Below are positions 16,444-26,900 of a stretch of 48,991 bases of DNA, in pieces (position 1 is the first letter of the stretch; every line of letters begins with the position of its first letter). Made by a program: the position numbers and the translations under genes. Source of the DNA: a virus. The notes under the pieces were generated by a model. It worked only from the letters and a program-made list of their open reading frames with translations. It did not search any database and was not told the DNA's origin. The stretch lies in the IMG/VR virus record IMGVR_UViG_3300010151_000018, positions 1 to 48,991 of that record; one strand, given 5' to 3'.

Positions 16444-18555
16444 TTATTCACCAAAAGTTGCACCGGTTGGCATAACATTAAAGTCGACTACAATGAATTC
16501 CGCTGCTTTTGCTGGCTGAATGTATATATCTCCCTTCATGATGTTTCTATCAATGATATCAGGTGTGTTATTCGTGTCATCCATTACAACTTTAAACGCA
16601 TATAATCCGTTATTCTGCTGTACTCTTTCCATATACGGAACAACAGTTGATAAGAATCTATTTCTAGTTTCATTTGTATTATTTTCGAATACAAGATACT
16701 TACTAGTAGATGCAATGAACTTTTTAAGGTTAATTAATAATCTTCGTACATTTACTCTATCTAATGCAGAAGACTTCTTTTGTAAAGTCTTTTGACCCCA
16801 TACTACAACTCCTTGTCCTGGGAATGTTGCTAATGGGTTGATACGTCCTGAGTATAGAGTGTCTCGATTTGTATGAGTTAATTTACGTTCAGCTCTAACT
16901 GCTACATCAACTCCACCTCTATTTAACCCAGCAGGTGCATACCATTCATGTGCAACTTTATCGTTAAATGCAAGTACACCTGGTAATACAGATCCAGCTG
17001 GAACCCATATAAGCTTATTTAGCTGATTGTCAGGTATCTGAACCCATGGCCAGTACATCGCTGCATAGCTTGAGTTATAATCTGCTGCTTCACCAACTGC
17101 AGTTGCAATTGATGATCCATACCCTACAGGATCTATTACTGCAAAACAGTCACCTCTAGCTTCAGCAACTTTCACTGCTTTATCTACGATAGGTGAGTGC
17201 ATGTTTTGATTAGCTCCTGGAATTAATATCATATTAATATCGTATTCATCTTGATTTGCAAGTAAATTTAATGCTTGTGTATAAGACGATCCACCGTTTG
17301 CATTATCTGCAGAACTTAAATCGTATCCTTGACAGTTACCCTCTACTATATTTTCATAGAATTTTGCTGGTCCAAGAATATTACCATCTGCACCGCCTAG
17401 GAATGAACCTGATCCAGCTGTTGGTAATGATTGTGATGCAGCTGCTACTCTAACATCTCCATTCTCATCTAAATAATCGACAGTTTGTTTAAGAACTTCA
17501 ACACGAATATACCGTGATTTATTTGAGTATGATCCTGATAATTGTAAGTATGGATCAGCTGTGGTACCACGTACTGTGTACACCATATCACCGATAACTT
17601 TACTAATATAGTTTGTTGCATTTGGATCTAATGATAGGTTACTCCATGTTTCAAGAGGTATCTTAGCTACACTACTATCATTACCACGTCTTACAACTAG
17701 ATTAAATGTACCTGTGTTATTGTCTACATTTGTAACTTCCCATCTAATGTTATCTTTCGAGCCACTCTCTAGTACATTGTTAGTACCTTCTGATGCTTGA
17801 TAATTATTCAGATTATCACCTTCTGATAACGTTCTTACTTTAAATGCTGTTTCTGTTGCTCCATTAGTACCATTTGCAAATGATATTAAATCTGTAGTAA
17901 TAGTACCAGAACCAGTTTCAATTGAAATTGTTTGAACTCCATTATCTGTTGCTGTAAATTCTACTTGTCCTGCTCCAGATACAGCGGTTAATGCTAGTGC
18001 AGCTACAGTGTTTACTTTAGTTACAAAGTTAGTAACAGCTGCTCCTACGGTAGAGCCTGTTTGATAATAAAATATCGGAGACTCATCTACTGGTACTGAA
18101 ACTTGATCACTTGCTATGAAACGATACTCTACACTACCTTGTGTTATCTGTATCTCACTTCCATCTGCTGCAAATGGATTGGCTGCGTCTACAGATGCTG
18201 TAAATGCTCCTGATGCTGCTGTACCTGTACTCGGTGTCTCACCAGTAGCTACAGAACTAGAAGCATGGCTAAACCCATCTCCTGCAATTCTAACTACAGT
18301 TAATGGTCCACCGTTCTTAAGATATTGTTCCGCTGTATGGGATGTTAAATATTGTTGGTAGTCACTACCACTTTTGAACGTATTTCCAAATAGATCTACG
18401 TATTGTGCATATGATGTAACCTGCGTAGGGATACCTACAGGTCCTTTAACTGTTGGACCTACAATTGCTGCACCAATCTCACCAACTCCTTGTGGTAAGA
18501 ATGATAAGTCATTTTCACGCGTAAATACGCCGGGACTTATAATTTTTTCAGCCAT
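16444..18555 (-). CDS. Contractile tail sheath protein (T4 gp18-like)
   Basis: A 703-residue protein. The N-terminus (ISPGVFTRENDLSFLPQG followed by IGAAIVGPTVKGP) and the C-terminal domain (VWGQKTLQKKSSALDRVNVRRL, then DIYIQPAKAAEFIVVDF) are hallmarks of T4-type sheath proteins. The middle part (about 110-400) holds Ala/Thr/Gly-rich, variable surface domains. The subunits surround the tube and contract during infection. The gene has its own late-type element, an AGGAG site eight bases from the ATG and a 97-base leader. It precedes the tube gene as in T4. Confidence 0.93.
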   Translation of the reverse strand: MAEKIISPGVFTRENDLSFLPQGVGEIGAAIVGPTVKGPVGIPTQVTSYAQYVDLFGNTFKSGSDYQQYLTSHTAEQYLKNGGPLTVVRIAGDGFSHASSSVATGETPSTGTAASGAFTASVDAANPFAADGSEIQITQGSVEYRFIASDQVSVPVDESPIFYYQTGSTVGAAVTNFVTKVNTVAALALTAVSGAGQVEFTATDNGVQTISIETGSGTITTDLISFANGTNGATETAFKVRTLSEGDNLNNYQASEGTNNVLESGSKDNIRWEVTNVDNNTGTFNLVVRRGNDSSVAKIPLETWSNLSLDPNATNYISKVIGDMVYTVRGTTADPYLQLSGSYSNKSRYIRVEVLKQTVDYLDENGDVRVAAASQSLPTAGSGSFLGGADGNILGPAKFYENIVEGNCQGYDLSSADNANGGSSYTQALNLLANQDEYDINMILIPGANQNMHSPIVDKAVKVAEARGDCFAVIDPVGYGSSIATAVGEAADYNSSYAAMYWPWVQIPDNQLNKLIWVPAGSVLPGVLAFNDKVAHEWYAPAGLNRGGVDVAVRAERKLTHTNRDTLYSGRINPLATFPGQGVVVWGQKTLQKKSSALDRVNVRRLLINLKKFIASTSKYLVFENNTNETRNRFLSTVVPYMERVQQNNGLYAFKVVMDDTNNTPDIIDRNIMKGDIYIQPAKAAEFIVVDFNVMPTGATFGE

Positions 18556-18597
18556 GTACTTTCTCCTAATATTGCAATATGAGTAAAATTATTCGTA

Positions 18598-18607
18598 TAT
18601 AAATATA
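18598..18607 (-). promoter_or_regulatory. Late-type promoter element upstream of sheath
   Basis: The minus strand reads CATATATTTATATACG, matching the element before the fibre gene at 19793 almost exactly. It lies about 43 bases before the sheath start. Confidence 0.5.
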
Positions 18608-18652
18608 TGAATAAAAGTGCAAAAACTACTTTACCAAGAGTAATTATGTAAA

Positions 18653-19759
18653 TTACATTATTGCAAGAGATGCAGTGAATACAGAATCATCTGCAATTGT
18701 TGATGCACCAGTATTCCAGAAATTTAATGAAGCTGTTTTAGCTGACACCACATTAGCGGTAACAATAGATCCTGTTATTATAGCTCCTGATCCTCCAATT
18801 ACGTTAGCTAATATCACTGAATTTGCAATAATCGATGAATTATATACTGTTACAGTCCATCCTGTATCTACTGCTACACTGCTTTGTAGTTGATTCGTAA
18901 TTTCACATCTTTGTCCATTGACACTATGTACTGCACTATCTGCAGATGAGCCTGTTTGAATATCTTGATCTAAAGTAAGGTAACCTAATCTACCACCATC
19001 AATATACGCTATACCATCGATATATAAATTTTGCCACTCGAATCCAGGTGAACCTAAATCCCAAGTACTATCTTGTGATGGTATTAACGATCCACTTAAT
19101 GTAGTGATCGAAGCAGTTGAAAAGCTTTGAATTGAACCTTCTATTGAAGAAACAGTCCCAAGTCCAGAAATGTGATCTAGATAAGCTGTTCCATCTACAT
19201 ATAAATCTTTCCATTGTTTTGTAGATGAACCTAAATTCCAAACATCATCACCATTAGGTGTTATTGAACCTGAAGCTTCTATTGAACCTGAAGCTTCTAT
19301 ATTATCAACATATAACCTACTCCATTTTTTGTGCTGAAGGCCTAAGGTTCCAACACTATCCACACTTGGGTATACGGAACTACTTGCAAGTACTGAACCT
19401 GAAGCTTCTATATCATTAACGTATAATCTATTCCATGATCTATCAGTATTACCTAACGTATATTGTGTACCATTAACAGGTACAATATGACTACTTGCTG
19501 TTATAGTTACATCTGGTGAAATTAAAAGCTTAGTGGCCACAGAATTTGCTGATAAGCTTTTCCAGTTCTTTGAAACTGAACCCAAATCATATGTGTTATC
19601 ATCATTAGGAATAATACTGGAACTAACTTCAGCTTGAATAACTATATTATCTGTATCAGCGTCTCCAATAGTAAATTTACCAGTTGTAGTTAAGGATCCG
19701 GATACTGTTACAGTATCGCCTGAATTCGGGGTTATTGTATTGACGTATAATGTGCTCAT
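18653..19759 (-). CDS. Fibre-like virion protein with repeated LGS..W..LYV units
   Basis: A 368-residue protein built largely from five imperfect repeats of about 40-50 residues of the form (Y/W)-x-LGS-x(3)-(K/E)-W-x-x-LYV-(D/N), for example YDLGSVSKNWKSL, YTLGNTDRSWNRLYV, GTLGLQHKKWSRLYV, WNLGSSTKQWKDLYV and WDLGSPGFEWQNLYI. Between them lie Ser/Ala-rich strands (ASGSVLASSS). Such repeats are common in marine phage tail fibres or decoration proteins and suggest a beta-solenoid. The start has CGGAG and a late-type element at 19793-19802. It is transcribed between the tail completion and sheath genes, so its gene product is probably a tail appendage. No catalytic motif is seen. Confidence 0.7.
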   Translation of the reverse strand: MSTLYVNTITPNSGDTVTVSGSLTTTGKFTIGDADTDNIVIQAEVSSSIIPNDDNTYDLGSVSKNWKSLSANSVATKLLISPDVTITASSHIVPVNGTQYTLGNTDRSWNRLYVNDIEASGSVLASSSVYPSVDSVGTLGLQHKKWSRLYVDNIEASGSIEASGSITPNGDDVWNLGSSTKQWKDLYVDGTAYLDHISGLGTVSSIEGSIQSFSTASITTLSGSLIPSQDSTWDLGSPGFEWQNLYIDGIAYIDGGRLGYLTLDQDIQTGSSADSAVHSVNGQRCEITNQLQSSVAVDTGWTVTVYNSSIIANSVILANVIGGSGAIITGSIVTANVVSAKTASLNFWNTGASTIADDSVFTASLAIM

Positions 19760-19792
19760 TCTGCTTCTCCGTGAGTTATAGTATTAATCGTA

Positions 19793-19802
19793 TATAAATA
19801 TA
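19793..19802 (-). promoter_or_regulatory. Late-type promoter element upstream of fibre gene
   Basis: The minus strand reads TGTATATTTATATACG about 35 bases before the start at 19759. It is the same element as at 18598. Confidence 0.5.
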
Positions 19803-19850
19803 CAGTTATAACTAAAAGGTTTGTATTTTCATTGTTTAATTTATTTTTAT

Positions 19851-21194
19851 TTAAAAAGCCTGAATTCTTATTTGGGCGTTTTCATTTAATCTTAAAGATC
19901 CTATATTAGTAACTTCACCTGTAGTAGTAGTTCCAATATATATAGGACCATACCAATGGGCTACTTGACCACTTGGAAAGCTAACTATATTAGTTATATA
20001 TTGATTGTTACTACCAAATGTTCCTGTATTAATAATAACTTCTTCATTATTTTCATCACTTAATGTAACTGTATTGCTATCTACTTCTACTGTTACATCA
20101 GGTTGAATACTTTGAATAGTTAATGTAGCTCCATCTTCAATTCTTAATTTTATATTAGCAGTAGGGACATCATAAGAAGGGTGAATTTCTACACCATTAA
20201 TATAAATACCATCATACATAGTACTTGTACCACCCCCAATCTGTATACCTACATTACCGCTTCCTGGTGTATAGCTAGTATAAGTACCTGGTATATTGTT
20301 CCCTACAGTCCAATATGATACTTGATTTACTGGAATTGTAGTGCTTTGGAGAATCACTGATGGATTACCGTTATTGTTGTTATATATAATGATGTCTCCA
20401 CCACCATTAACATTTGGATCACTTATAGTAACTTCACCTGTGTCTGAATCTGCTATTACATCAGGTTGTGGACATTGAACTTTAAATGTTGATCCTTCTA
20501 GTACGCGGACTACCACACCTTCAGCAATCTTAATATAGCAATTATCACCTACCCCTGTCATTACATTTATAGAAGGTGAAGCGCTCGTACCTATATTAAG
20601 AGATTGTGAAATTACACCAGGTTGTGTCATTACAGCTTCTTCGATAGTAACATTTGAGTTACCTGCCATTAATACACCTAGTGTACCATATGTAAGCTGT
20701 CCACCTTGAAGAATATCTATAGACATACTTTCAAAACTATAGTTACCATATGATCCAGATACATCTAATGATCCTGATATCTCAACACCTGTTCCAGCAG
20801 TATAACCTCCACTAAGTCCAATAGGGTTTCCTGAGAATACATACTTTCCTTGAAAGTCATGTGGGGTAGTGTGACTAGGTCTAATTTTTAATGAACCTGT
20901 TAATTCTAAAGGAACTGTTTCTTTAGGACCTAATGATATTCTACCAGCACTTACTGATAATGCTTCGAATGTATCTTTAACGTATATATCAATTTTATCA
21001 CCTTGTGATCGATATGTACCACCTAAATCAATATATGTTGATGCAGACTCCATAGCACGTAATTTTCGTACTTTCATACCGTCAGCTGTTTTACGCTTTT
21101 CAAAAACTTGCTTTGCATCCTCCTGTACGTATGTAGTTACTTCACCACTCGCGCTTGTAAATCTTATTTCATCTCCGGTTATTTTAACTGCCAT
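19851..21194 (-). CDS. Probable beta-rich tail fibre / virion protein
   Basis: A 447-residue protein rich in Gly, Thr, Ser and Asn. The N-terminus (MAVKITGDEIRFTSASGEV) resembles small fibre-anchoring modules. The rest is predicted beta strands with two related units: one around EGSTFKVQCPQPDVIADSDTGEVTISDP and one around DGATLTIQSIQPDVTVEVDSNTVTLSDE, so an internal duplication is visible. Each unit is followed by segments such as IPVNQVSYWTVG or FPSGQVAHWYGP. It follows the gp15-like gene after 15 bases and has an AGAGG site. I infer a virion appendage; no enzymatic motif is present. Confidence 0.65.
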   Translation of the reverse strand: MAVKITGDEIRFTSASGEVTTYVQEDAKQVFEKRKTADGMKVRKLRAMESASTYIDLGGTYRSQGDKIDIYVKDTFEALSVSAGRISLGPKETVPLELTGSLKIRPSHTTPHDFQGKYVFSGNPIGLSGGYTAGTGVEISGSLDVSGSYGNYSFESMSIDILQGGQLTYGTLGVLMAGNSNVTIEEAVMTQPGVISQSLNIGTSASPSINVMTGVGDNCYIKIAEGVVVRVLEGSTFKVQCPQPDVIADSDTGEVTISDPNVNGGGDIIIYNNNNGNPSVILQSTTIPVNQVSYWTVGNNIPGTYTSYTPGSGNVGIQIGGGTSTMYDGIYINGVEIHPSYDVPTANIKLRIEDGATLTIQSIQPDVTVEVDSNTVTLSDENNEEVIINTGTFGSNNQYITNIVSFPSGQVAHWYGPIYIGTTTTGEVTNIGSLRLNENAQIRIQAF

Positions 21195-21209
21195 GGTATT
21201 ACCTCTATA

Positions 21210-22253
21210 TTATCCTGCATTTAAGGTACCAGTGGTACCATCTGGATTAGTTTTATTGTCAACACTCGCTAAATCTTCTATAACCGCACCTGTAACATTT
21301 ATTGTTCCATAGTTTTGAATATCTATCTCAACAGTCAATACTCCTATTACAGTTAGCGTTATACCTTGTGGTACAATTATTTCTGCTGCTACAATTGTAT
21401 CCATATAGAACGTAGTATTCTCTGTCAATGTTACAGCTTCATCTACTCTACCATCATCCCACTCTTCACGAGTTACACCTCCAGTACCATCACCCACTAT
21501 ATGCTCAGTAAACGATACTTTCACCGGACTAAACGTCTTTGTACTACTTTGCTGAATTTGCTTCTGTATAGTATTGGGTATTATGTGCCCGTTTATAGTT
21601 ATCGTAAATTCTGATTTAACCGCTCTATCTTCACCTGATACTAATTCTGTTGCTGAAGTGAAATCGTCAATCTTAGCTTTTACTAGAAACTTATTTTTAT
21701 CTCCCCAATATGATCCTTCAGCGTAACTAATAGCTTCTACTAGTTTATTCATTTGAGTAACATACTCAGTCCACACTACACATTCATATGTAGCTATTAC
21801 ATGATCAGGTATTACTACGCGTTGATATGCTTTTGCTCTACGTCTACCTTTTAGTATATCGAATTTATCATACCTATTTTCTTTAGAGTATACATTTTCA
21901 ATAAAATGGTATAGAGGGTTATTAACATCAACCTTCATACCTAATTCACGATTTTTAGATATACTAGTCCGCTTATACATTACTAGCGGTAACTGCACTT
22001 TACCTTTCGAGTCTCTATAAAAGTTTGACTTCTGAGCACTCTTCCAGCGCTCAGGTGATCCGTATATTATAGGAACTACTTGTTCCGCTCCATTGCTATC
22101 TGCTATCTGTAGCTTTACAACATTCTCGAAATAGTATTTAATAGTTTCGTCTAAATCTAATAATCCTAATGACACATCTTTTAATGTATCAGTATCACGG
22201 CGAATATGCTCTACTCGATTAACTTGCTCTCTATGTGGCTTATTAACGTCCAT
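21210..22253 (-). CDS. Tail completion / sheath stabiliser (T4 gp15-like)
   Basis: A 347-residue protein. The first ~230 residues show the T4-type pattern VVPIIYGSPERWKSAQKSN, then QLPLVMYKRTSI, a YECVVWTEYVTQMNKLVEAI segment and a C-terminal strand FTITINGHIIPN. This matches, at the level of pattern, gp15 proteins that cap the head-proximal end of the tail. The last ~115 residues (TENTTFYMDTIVAAEIIVPQG, then LTVIGVLTVEIDIQNYGTINV) look like a beta-solenoid extension, which T4 gp15 does not have. It follows the gp14-like gene with a one-base overlap (TAATG) and GAGGT upstream, in the T4 order 13-14-15. Confidence 0.6.
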   Translation of the reverse strand: MDVNKPHREQVNRVEHIRRDTDTLKDVSLGLLDLDETIKYYFENVVKLQIADSNGAEQVVPIIYGSPERWKSAQKSNFYRDSKGKVQLPLVMYKRTSISKNRELGMKVDVNNPLYHFIENVYSKENRYDKFDILKGRRRAKAYQRVVIPDHVIATYECVVWTEYVTQMNKLVEAISYAEGSYWGDKNKFLVKAKIDDFTSATELVSGEDRAVKSEFTITINGHIIPNTIQKQIQQSSTKTFSPVKVSFTEHIVGDGTGGVTREEWDDGRVDEAVTLTENTTFYMDTIVAAEIIVPQGITLTVIGVLTVEIDIQNYGTINVTGAVIEDLASVDNKTNPDGTTGTLNAG

Positions 22254-22759
22254 TAGTATACCTCATTAGACCTAGGACCCTGTGTATTTTCTATTGATAA
22301 TCTTGAGCGACGAGTTAAGTGAGCGGAAGCTACTATAGATATACTTGCTCCTCCGGATAGATTAGCATCATCAGGTCGTCTACCTCCCCAATATTGATTT
22401 TCTACTGCGCTATCTACTTCCCAAAATGCATTATCATGGTCAATAATATCACCAGCTTCTATTACTAAATTAGCTCTATCAATTAGCATATCTTTCAAAA
22501 ACGCAAATGTTGCAGTTTGATTTACATCAACTCCAAATTCTGAATCGGACCATTCTTGATCCTCTTTAGTTACCAAACACGGTACCCGAACACAGCTTCG
22601 GTATGTTTTACCGGTTGATGATTCACCATATAAATTATCGTTCGTTACATTTACATCAAGCTTATATATATGCACGTTTTGCTCAATTATGTCACCAATT
22701 AGTTCATAATTAACCTTGGTAATAAATTCTACATCTTTTGCTGAGTTGAATAGTGCCAT
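22253..22759 (-). CDS. Neck protein (T4 gp14-like)
   Basis: A 168-residue protein with VTNDNLYGESSTGKTYRSCV near residue 38, then FAFLKDMLIDRANLVIEAGDII and AFWEVDSAVENQYWGG. This order of LYGE, a beta barrel strand set and a GD(I/L)I segment is seen in T4-type neck proteins that seal the portal and join head to tail. It is shorter than T4 gp14 (256 aa). It sits one base after the gp13-like stop region, with AGGAT upstream, and overlaps the gp15-like start. The assignment relies on order and weak motifs. Confidence 0.55.
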   Translation of the reverse strand: MALFNSAKDVEFITKVNYELIGDIIEQNVHIYKLDVNVTNDNLYGESSTGKTYRSCVRVPCLVTKEDQEWSDSEFGVDVNQTATFAFLKDMLIDRANLVIEAGDIIDHDNAFWEVDSAVENQYWGGRRPDDANLSGGASISIVASAHLTRRSRLSIENTQGPRSNEVY

Positions 22760-22760
22760 A

Positions 22761-23909
22761 TTATCCTACGTAAATATTAAGTGGTATTTTATTGATAGTA
22801 TCTTGCTGGAATTGTGCTTCTTCGCTATTACGCTCCATCATGTTCCGTCTTGAAGATTGCTCGAGATCCTCTCGTAATTGCTCTATTAATACATCTCTCT
22901 CTGCTGCACCTTCAGAACGTAATGTATCACCATCTAATGATGTTTCTCCACCTGGAGTAGGTATTGAGGGGTACTTCCCCCTAACAATTCCAAGTAATTC
23001 TTTAGTCAATGCTAATGTATATTTTCTAATCCACTGCTTACCTGGATCATTGATATCACTATATAATGTATTAGCGTAGTTAATATTTGAATAATCAGAT
23101 ACAACTCCTGCAGGTGTTCTTAATACATTATTCCTATCATCTACCTCTATATAATGTAACCATAGGGTTGAAGTTTCTGTAGGTTTAGGTAATATAGTTA
23201 GCTTATTATTAGTTAATTCAAAACTATGTGCTGATTTACGTACATGATCGTTAAATTCAATGGCTTGCACTCGCAATAAGTCATCATATAGTGGCATCAT
23301 AAGGTAGTTTATTGCAGGTGAATAGCTACCCCATCCCATAGATGTTAACATTTGCTGTGATCCTAAACCTGAGCCTATATGTGGATCAAAGAATCGAGTC
23401 ATAGCTGGTGATGATTCATAGAATACTCTACGAACTTCAATATCTTTTGCGGTAGCTGAATTAATACCTATTAATGAATCAAGATCATATGTCTGTGTAC
23501 CTGCAGTTAATGTGATTGATGCAGAGTGAAATGTAACATCTCCTCCTACTCCAGCTTCTGTCCCATATTGCTTACTAATAGCTACTTGCGCTCCAAGATT
23601 ATGTGATAAATTTCTATGAGATAAATTTGAAGCAGTACTCGAACCTTTTGCCATTAATAGATTTTCACGGATGTTAAATCTATTTACTTGCGCTGTATAC
23701 TCTAATGCAGCTTCCTCAAAACATGCCCAGAATTGTATTGCTTGAAGTTCAATATCAACCATAGGGTATCCTAATCGTCTAGCGCACCATAAAGTTGCAT
23801 TATTACAATCAGTTTCAAATGATACCTCACTTCCATACGTTCCTATAGGTACTTCTTGATACGCGTTTGCAAAAAGTTCCGTTCCATCATAATACGACGA
23901 TGTTGCCAT
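22761..23909 (-). CDS. Neck protein (T4 gp13-like)
   Basis: A 382-residue protein. It has CARRLGYPMVDIELQAIQFW near the N-terminus, a helix-rich start typical of portal-ring adaptors, and a C-terminal region WIRKYTLALTKELLGIVRGKY followed by PGGETSLDGDTLRSEG. T4-type gp13 proteins share this C-terminal PGG...L..G pattern. They complete the head and bind gp14. The gene has an AGGAG site and a late-type promoter element 22-33 bases upstream. It starts a gp13-gp14-gp15 cluster, matching the order in T4. Confidence 0.6.
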   Translation of the reverse strand: MATSSYYDGTELFANAYQEVPIGTYGSEVSFETDCNNATLWCARRLGYPMVDIELQAIQFWACFEEAALEYTAQVNRFNIRENLLMAKGSSTASNLSHRNLSHNLGAQVAISKQYGTEAGVGGDVTFHSASITLTAGTQTYDLDSLIGINSATAKDIEVRRVFYESSPAMTRFFDPHIGSGLGSQQMLTSMGWGSYSPAINYLMMPLYDDLLRVQAIEFNDHVRKSAHSFELTNNKLTILPKPTETSTLWLHYIEVDDRNNVLRTPAGVVSDYSNINYANTLYSDINDPGKQWIRKYTLALTKELLGIVRGKYPSIPTPGGETSLDGDTLRSEGAAERDVLIEQLREDLEQSSRRNMMERNSEEAQFQQDTINKIPLNIYVG

Positions 23910-23931
23910 GTTCTCTCCTAGTTAGTTATAT

Positions 23932-23943
23932 ATTATAAATATA
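23932..23943 (-). promoter_or_regulatory. Late-type promoter element upstream of neck genes
   Basis: The minus strand reads TATATTTATAAT then ATATAACTAACTAGGAG, ending at the gp13-like start. The arrangement is nearly the same as before the 55-aa gene at 14761. Confidence 0.55.
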
Positions 23944-23982
23944 CAGATAGCACCATATTGTGTAGTTTATCGTGATTTATAT

Positions 23983-26900
23983 CTATACGCGACTGCTCGT
24001 TTCAGGTACTAACGGACTATCTTTGAGCGGCATTGCTCTAACTGCAGCTGGATCAAATACCACTGTGTCGTAGGAGCGTTCTATGTTCGTAACACCTACA
24101 CTTCCTCCTAAGGAAACATTTGATAACATGTTATTTGACCTAGTAGCTGGTATTATAACATCATCTATAGGGGTATTATAGTAAGGGAAATGAGCGATTA
24201 AATTAGGTGCTCCCATGAGTGCACGAGGATTTGCATACTCATGTTGGTCAAGTAGTCTACTTCGGAAGTACTCCATATCCTCTACTTCTTCATACCAAAC
24301 TTGGTCAGAGCTCGGATCCGTGTCTAAGTGTGCATATACAGATGGGTTAATTCGCTGCATCGCTTTTTTTAAAGGTATTCTATCAAGCAGCTCGGTACCA
24401 AATACACGTTTTGTGTCATGCATAACTGGATCCCCGTATACGCTTTCATGTAATGAGCTTTGTGTTGTGTATGGTGTGCAGTTTGTTGTATCAGGTATAT
24501 AGTTACGATATGCGTGTGTTTGCAGCCAATCTTTAGCTTCTGCTTGTGTCAAATCTCTCTTCTTCTGAGCGTATAATGCTAGTAGACCAACAACCTGGGG
24601 TCCTGCCATTGAAGTTCCGCTCCTTTGTCCGTATTTAGAATATATTCTACCTGATCTACCTTGCGCTGTTGATGTCTCTTTCATGATAAATGCTCCGATA
24701 TTAGATTGTGTAAGATAGGTATCAAGTTTTAAAGAAGCGCCTCCTGAGAGCAGGCCTGGGGTAGTATATCTAGACTTAGGATAATCCCTTTTACTCATAT
24801 CGTACATATGTTCAATACAATCTGGTTGCATGAAATTATAAGGTATGCTTGATAGTATATTCACACCAGGTGCCCATATATCTACACGTGGTCCAGTATT
24901 ACTAAAAGTTGCTTTTTGATCAACAGCCATTCTATCAGCTGACCGTAGGGTTCGTATGGCTCGATTATAACTAGTTACCTTCATTGAAGGCTTTAAATGA
25001 TTTAATGGTCCACCCATATTTAACCAAGCTTCATGCGCTACGCTATTATAATAGGATTGATTCTCATAATCACCGGGAAAAAATGAACTAGTTCGCGGGG
25101 AAAATACTTCTCCATTTTGGTGTGGCTTGTACCCGAATGTACCAAATGGCTCTTCGTATTTACTTAATCGGTGACCTGGCCAGTCAAGTTCTTCTGTTAT
25201 ATATTGATGCGCGATAGAACTATGGATACCATGAACGTGTAGTGTATCATCAGGGTAGTTTGGCCAACCTTCTGAATTAGCGTACGCTTGAACTCCTGTT
25301 TTATCCCAATCGATGTCTCTATCACCGCGCTCGTCGAAATACATGGCAGGGTCTTTTAGAAAAGTGCAATCTGAAGCGCCTACGCATATTACCTTATCGT
25401 CTGCCACCAGTGCTGTTGGTAAATCACCCATTGGCATCCATCCCATGGTATGCACATTTTCCTGTACCAGCACACCATCTTTATATTCGTCCCAAGATCG
25501 TGTGTGTGCATAGAAACCTGGGTCCTGCCAGTAGTTTGTAGAATATCGTAGTGCATCTCCATCTATACCGCTTGCAAAGTAAGTGTCTGGGCCGGGATCA
25601 ATAAATGGTGCGGTACCTGATGCAGTAGGATATGCAAATCCATGATTGGGATCTGAAAATAGAACCGATGTGTTCTCTACACTACAAGTATTTTCAAAAT
25701 CTGCGGATTCTCGTAATGCAGATATTGAATTCATTACAGAATGACCGTTACCAGATGAATAAACCCAGATAGCACCTTCTTCCATAGATTGATCTCTGAA
25801 TAGAACTTTTGCATATCGCTTATTAATCATATCACTTATATACCAATGTCGATTGAATTTGCCGTAATTATAAGGGCGCTGGGGTTTGTCAGCAACTGAT
25901 CCAGTGCCAGGGAATATTGTACCGTTAGTACCAAACCTGTACATATAACGTTGCCATTTATAGCGACCTAGGAAGTTTTGCATAGTTTGTAGTTGAGAGC
26001 GTAGAGCGGGATTGCCTTCTTGAGATAGTGAACCAGTATATAGTTCCCATGGACTATATGACTTACCTATTACTGGTAATGATACTTGGAAGTTGTCGAT
26101 AATTTCAGTTCCAGGACCTGCAACTGAGCCTGTTTGTACGGATACATAATGTGATAGTAAGTCTGCAGCTTTATTTAATTCCAAGCGGACCCAGAGGTTT
26201 TTGGACCCTAATTTCTCATTAGTATTATATGCTAACCCCAGATCACTCATATTACTATCAAATTTAGCTTTGAGATTATCCATAGAAACTGTAGGTTCAA
26301 CACTATCATATGCAAAATAATAATCGAGAGTGGGTATACTATTTGGCCCACTATATGTAGACTCTGAATCTGATGGTATATCAAGGGGATCACTCGCTAT
26401 GAAGCGAAATAAAGTTGTAGTCATACCGTCTGGTGTTGTGCGATATGTATCAAGACTCCAACCTGGCACGATTACTGATACTTCTTCAGATGTGAATGCA
26501 GCTGTTGATGCTGTATTTGTATTACCAACTGGATACATACCGCTAAAACCATCGACTCTCGTAAGGTGTTGTCTATTATTTGTTGCAGTGTGAGTTAGTT
26601 CCCATGGGTTATTAACGAGGGCATCAATCGCATCTACGTTTTCTACAGGATTTGTACTTTCCCAAGTATACCCTGTTTCAACGGATACCTCTCCATCAAG
26701 GCCTACCACTTCCCTATCCGGCTGCGGCACTACATCATAGCTACTAGTAGTTGCTCTAACTAAGTCATTATAAAGTGATGGAGCTCCAGTATTTCTACCA
26801 AATCCATATGAGTTGTTTATTATAAGAGGATTGTCGATACCGGCTGCTTTCTTTAATATTTGTAAGTAATAAACGAGCTCCTCGTCACTGGCATCATTCC

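Noticed and set aside
15861-23943. TATAAATA on the plus strand as T4-type late promoters firing rightward
   Set aside because: No plus-strand genes exist to be driven, while each copy stands at a fixed place just before a minus-strand gene; the minus-strand reading is preferred.
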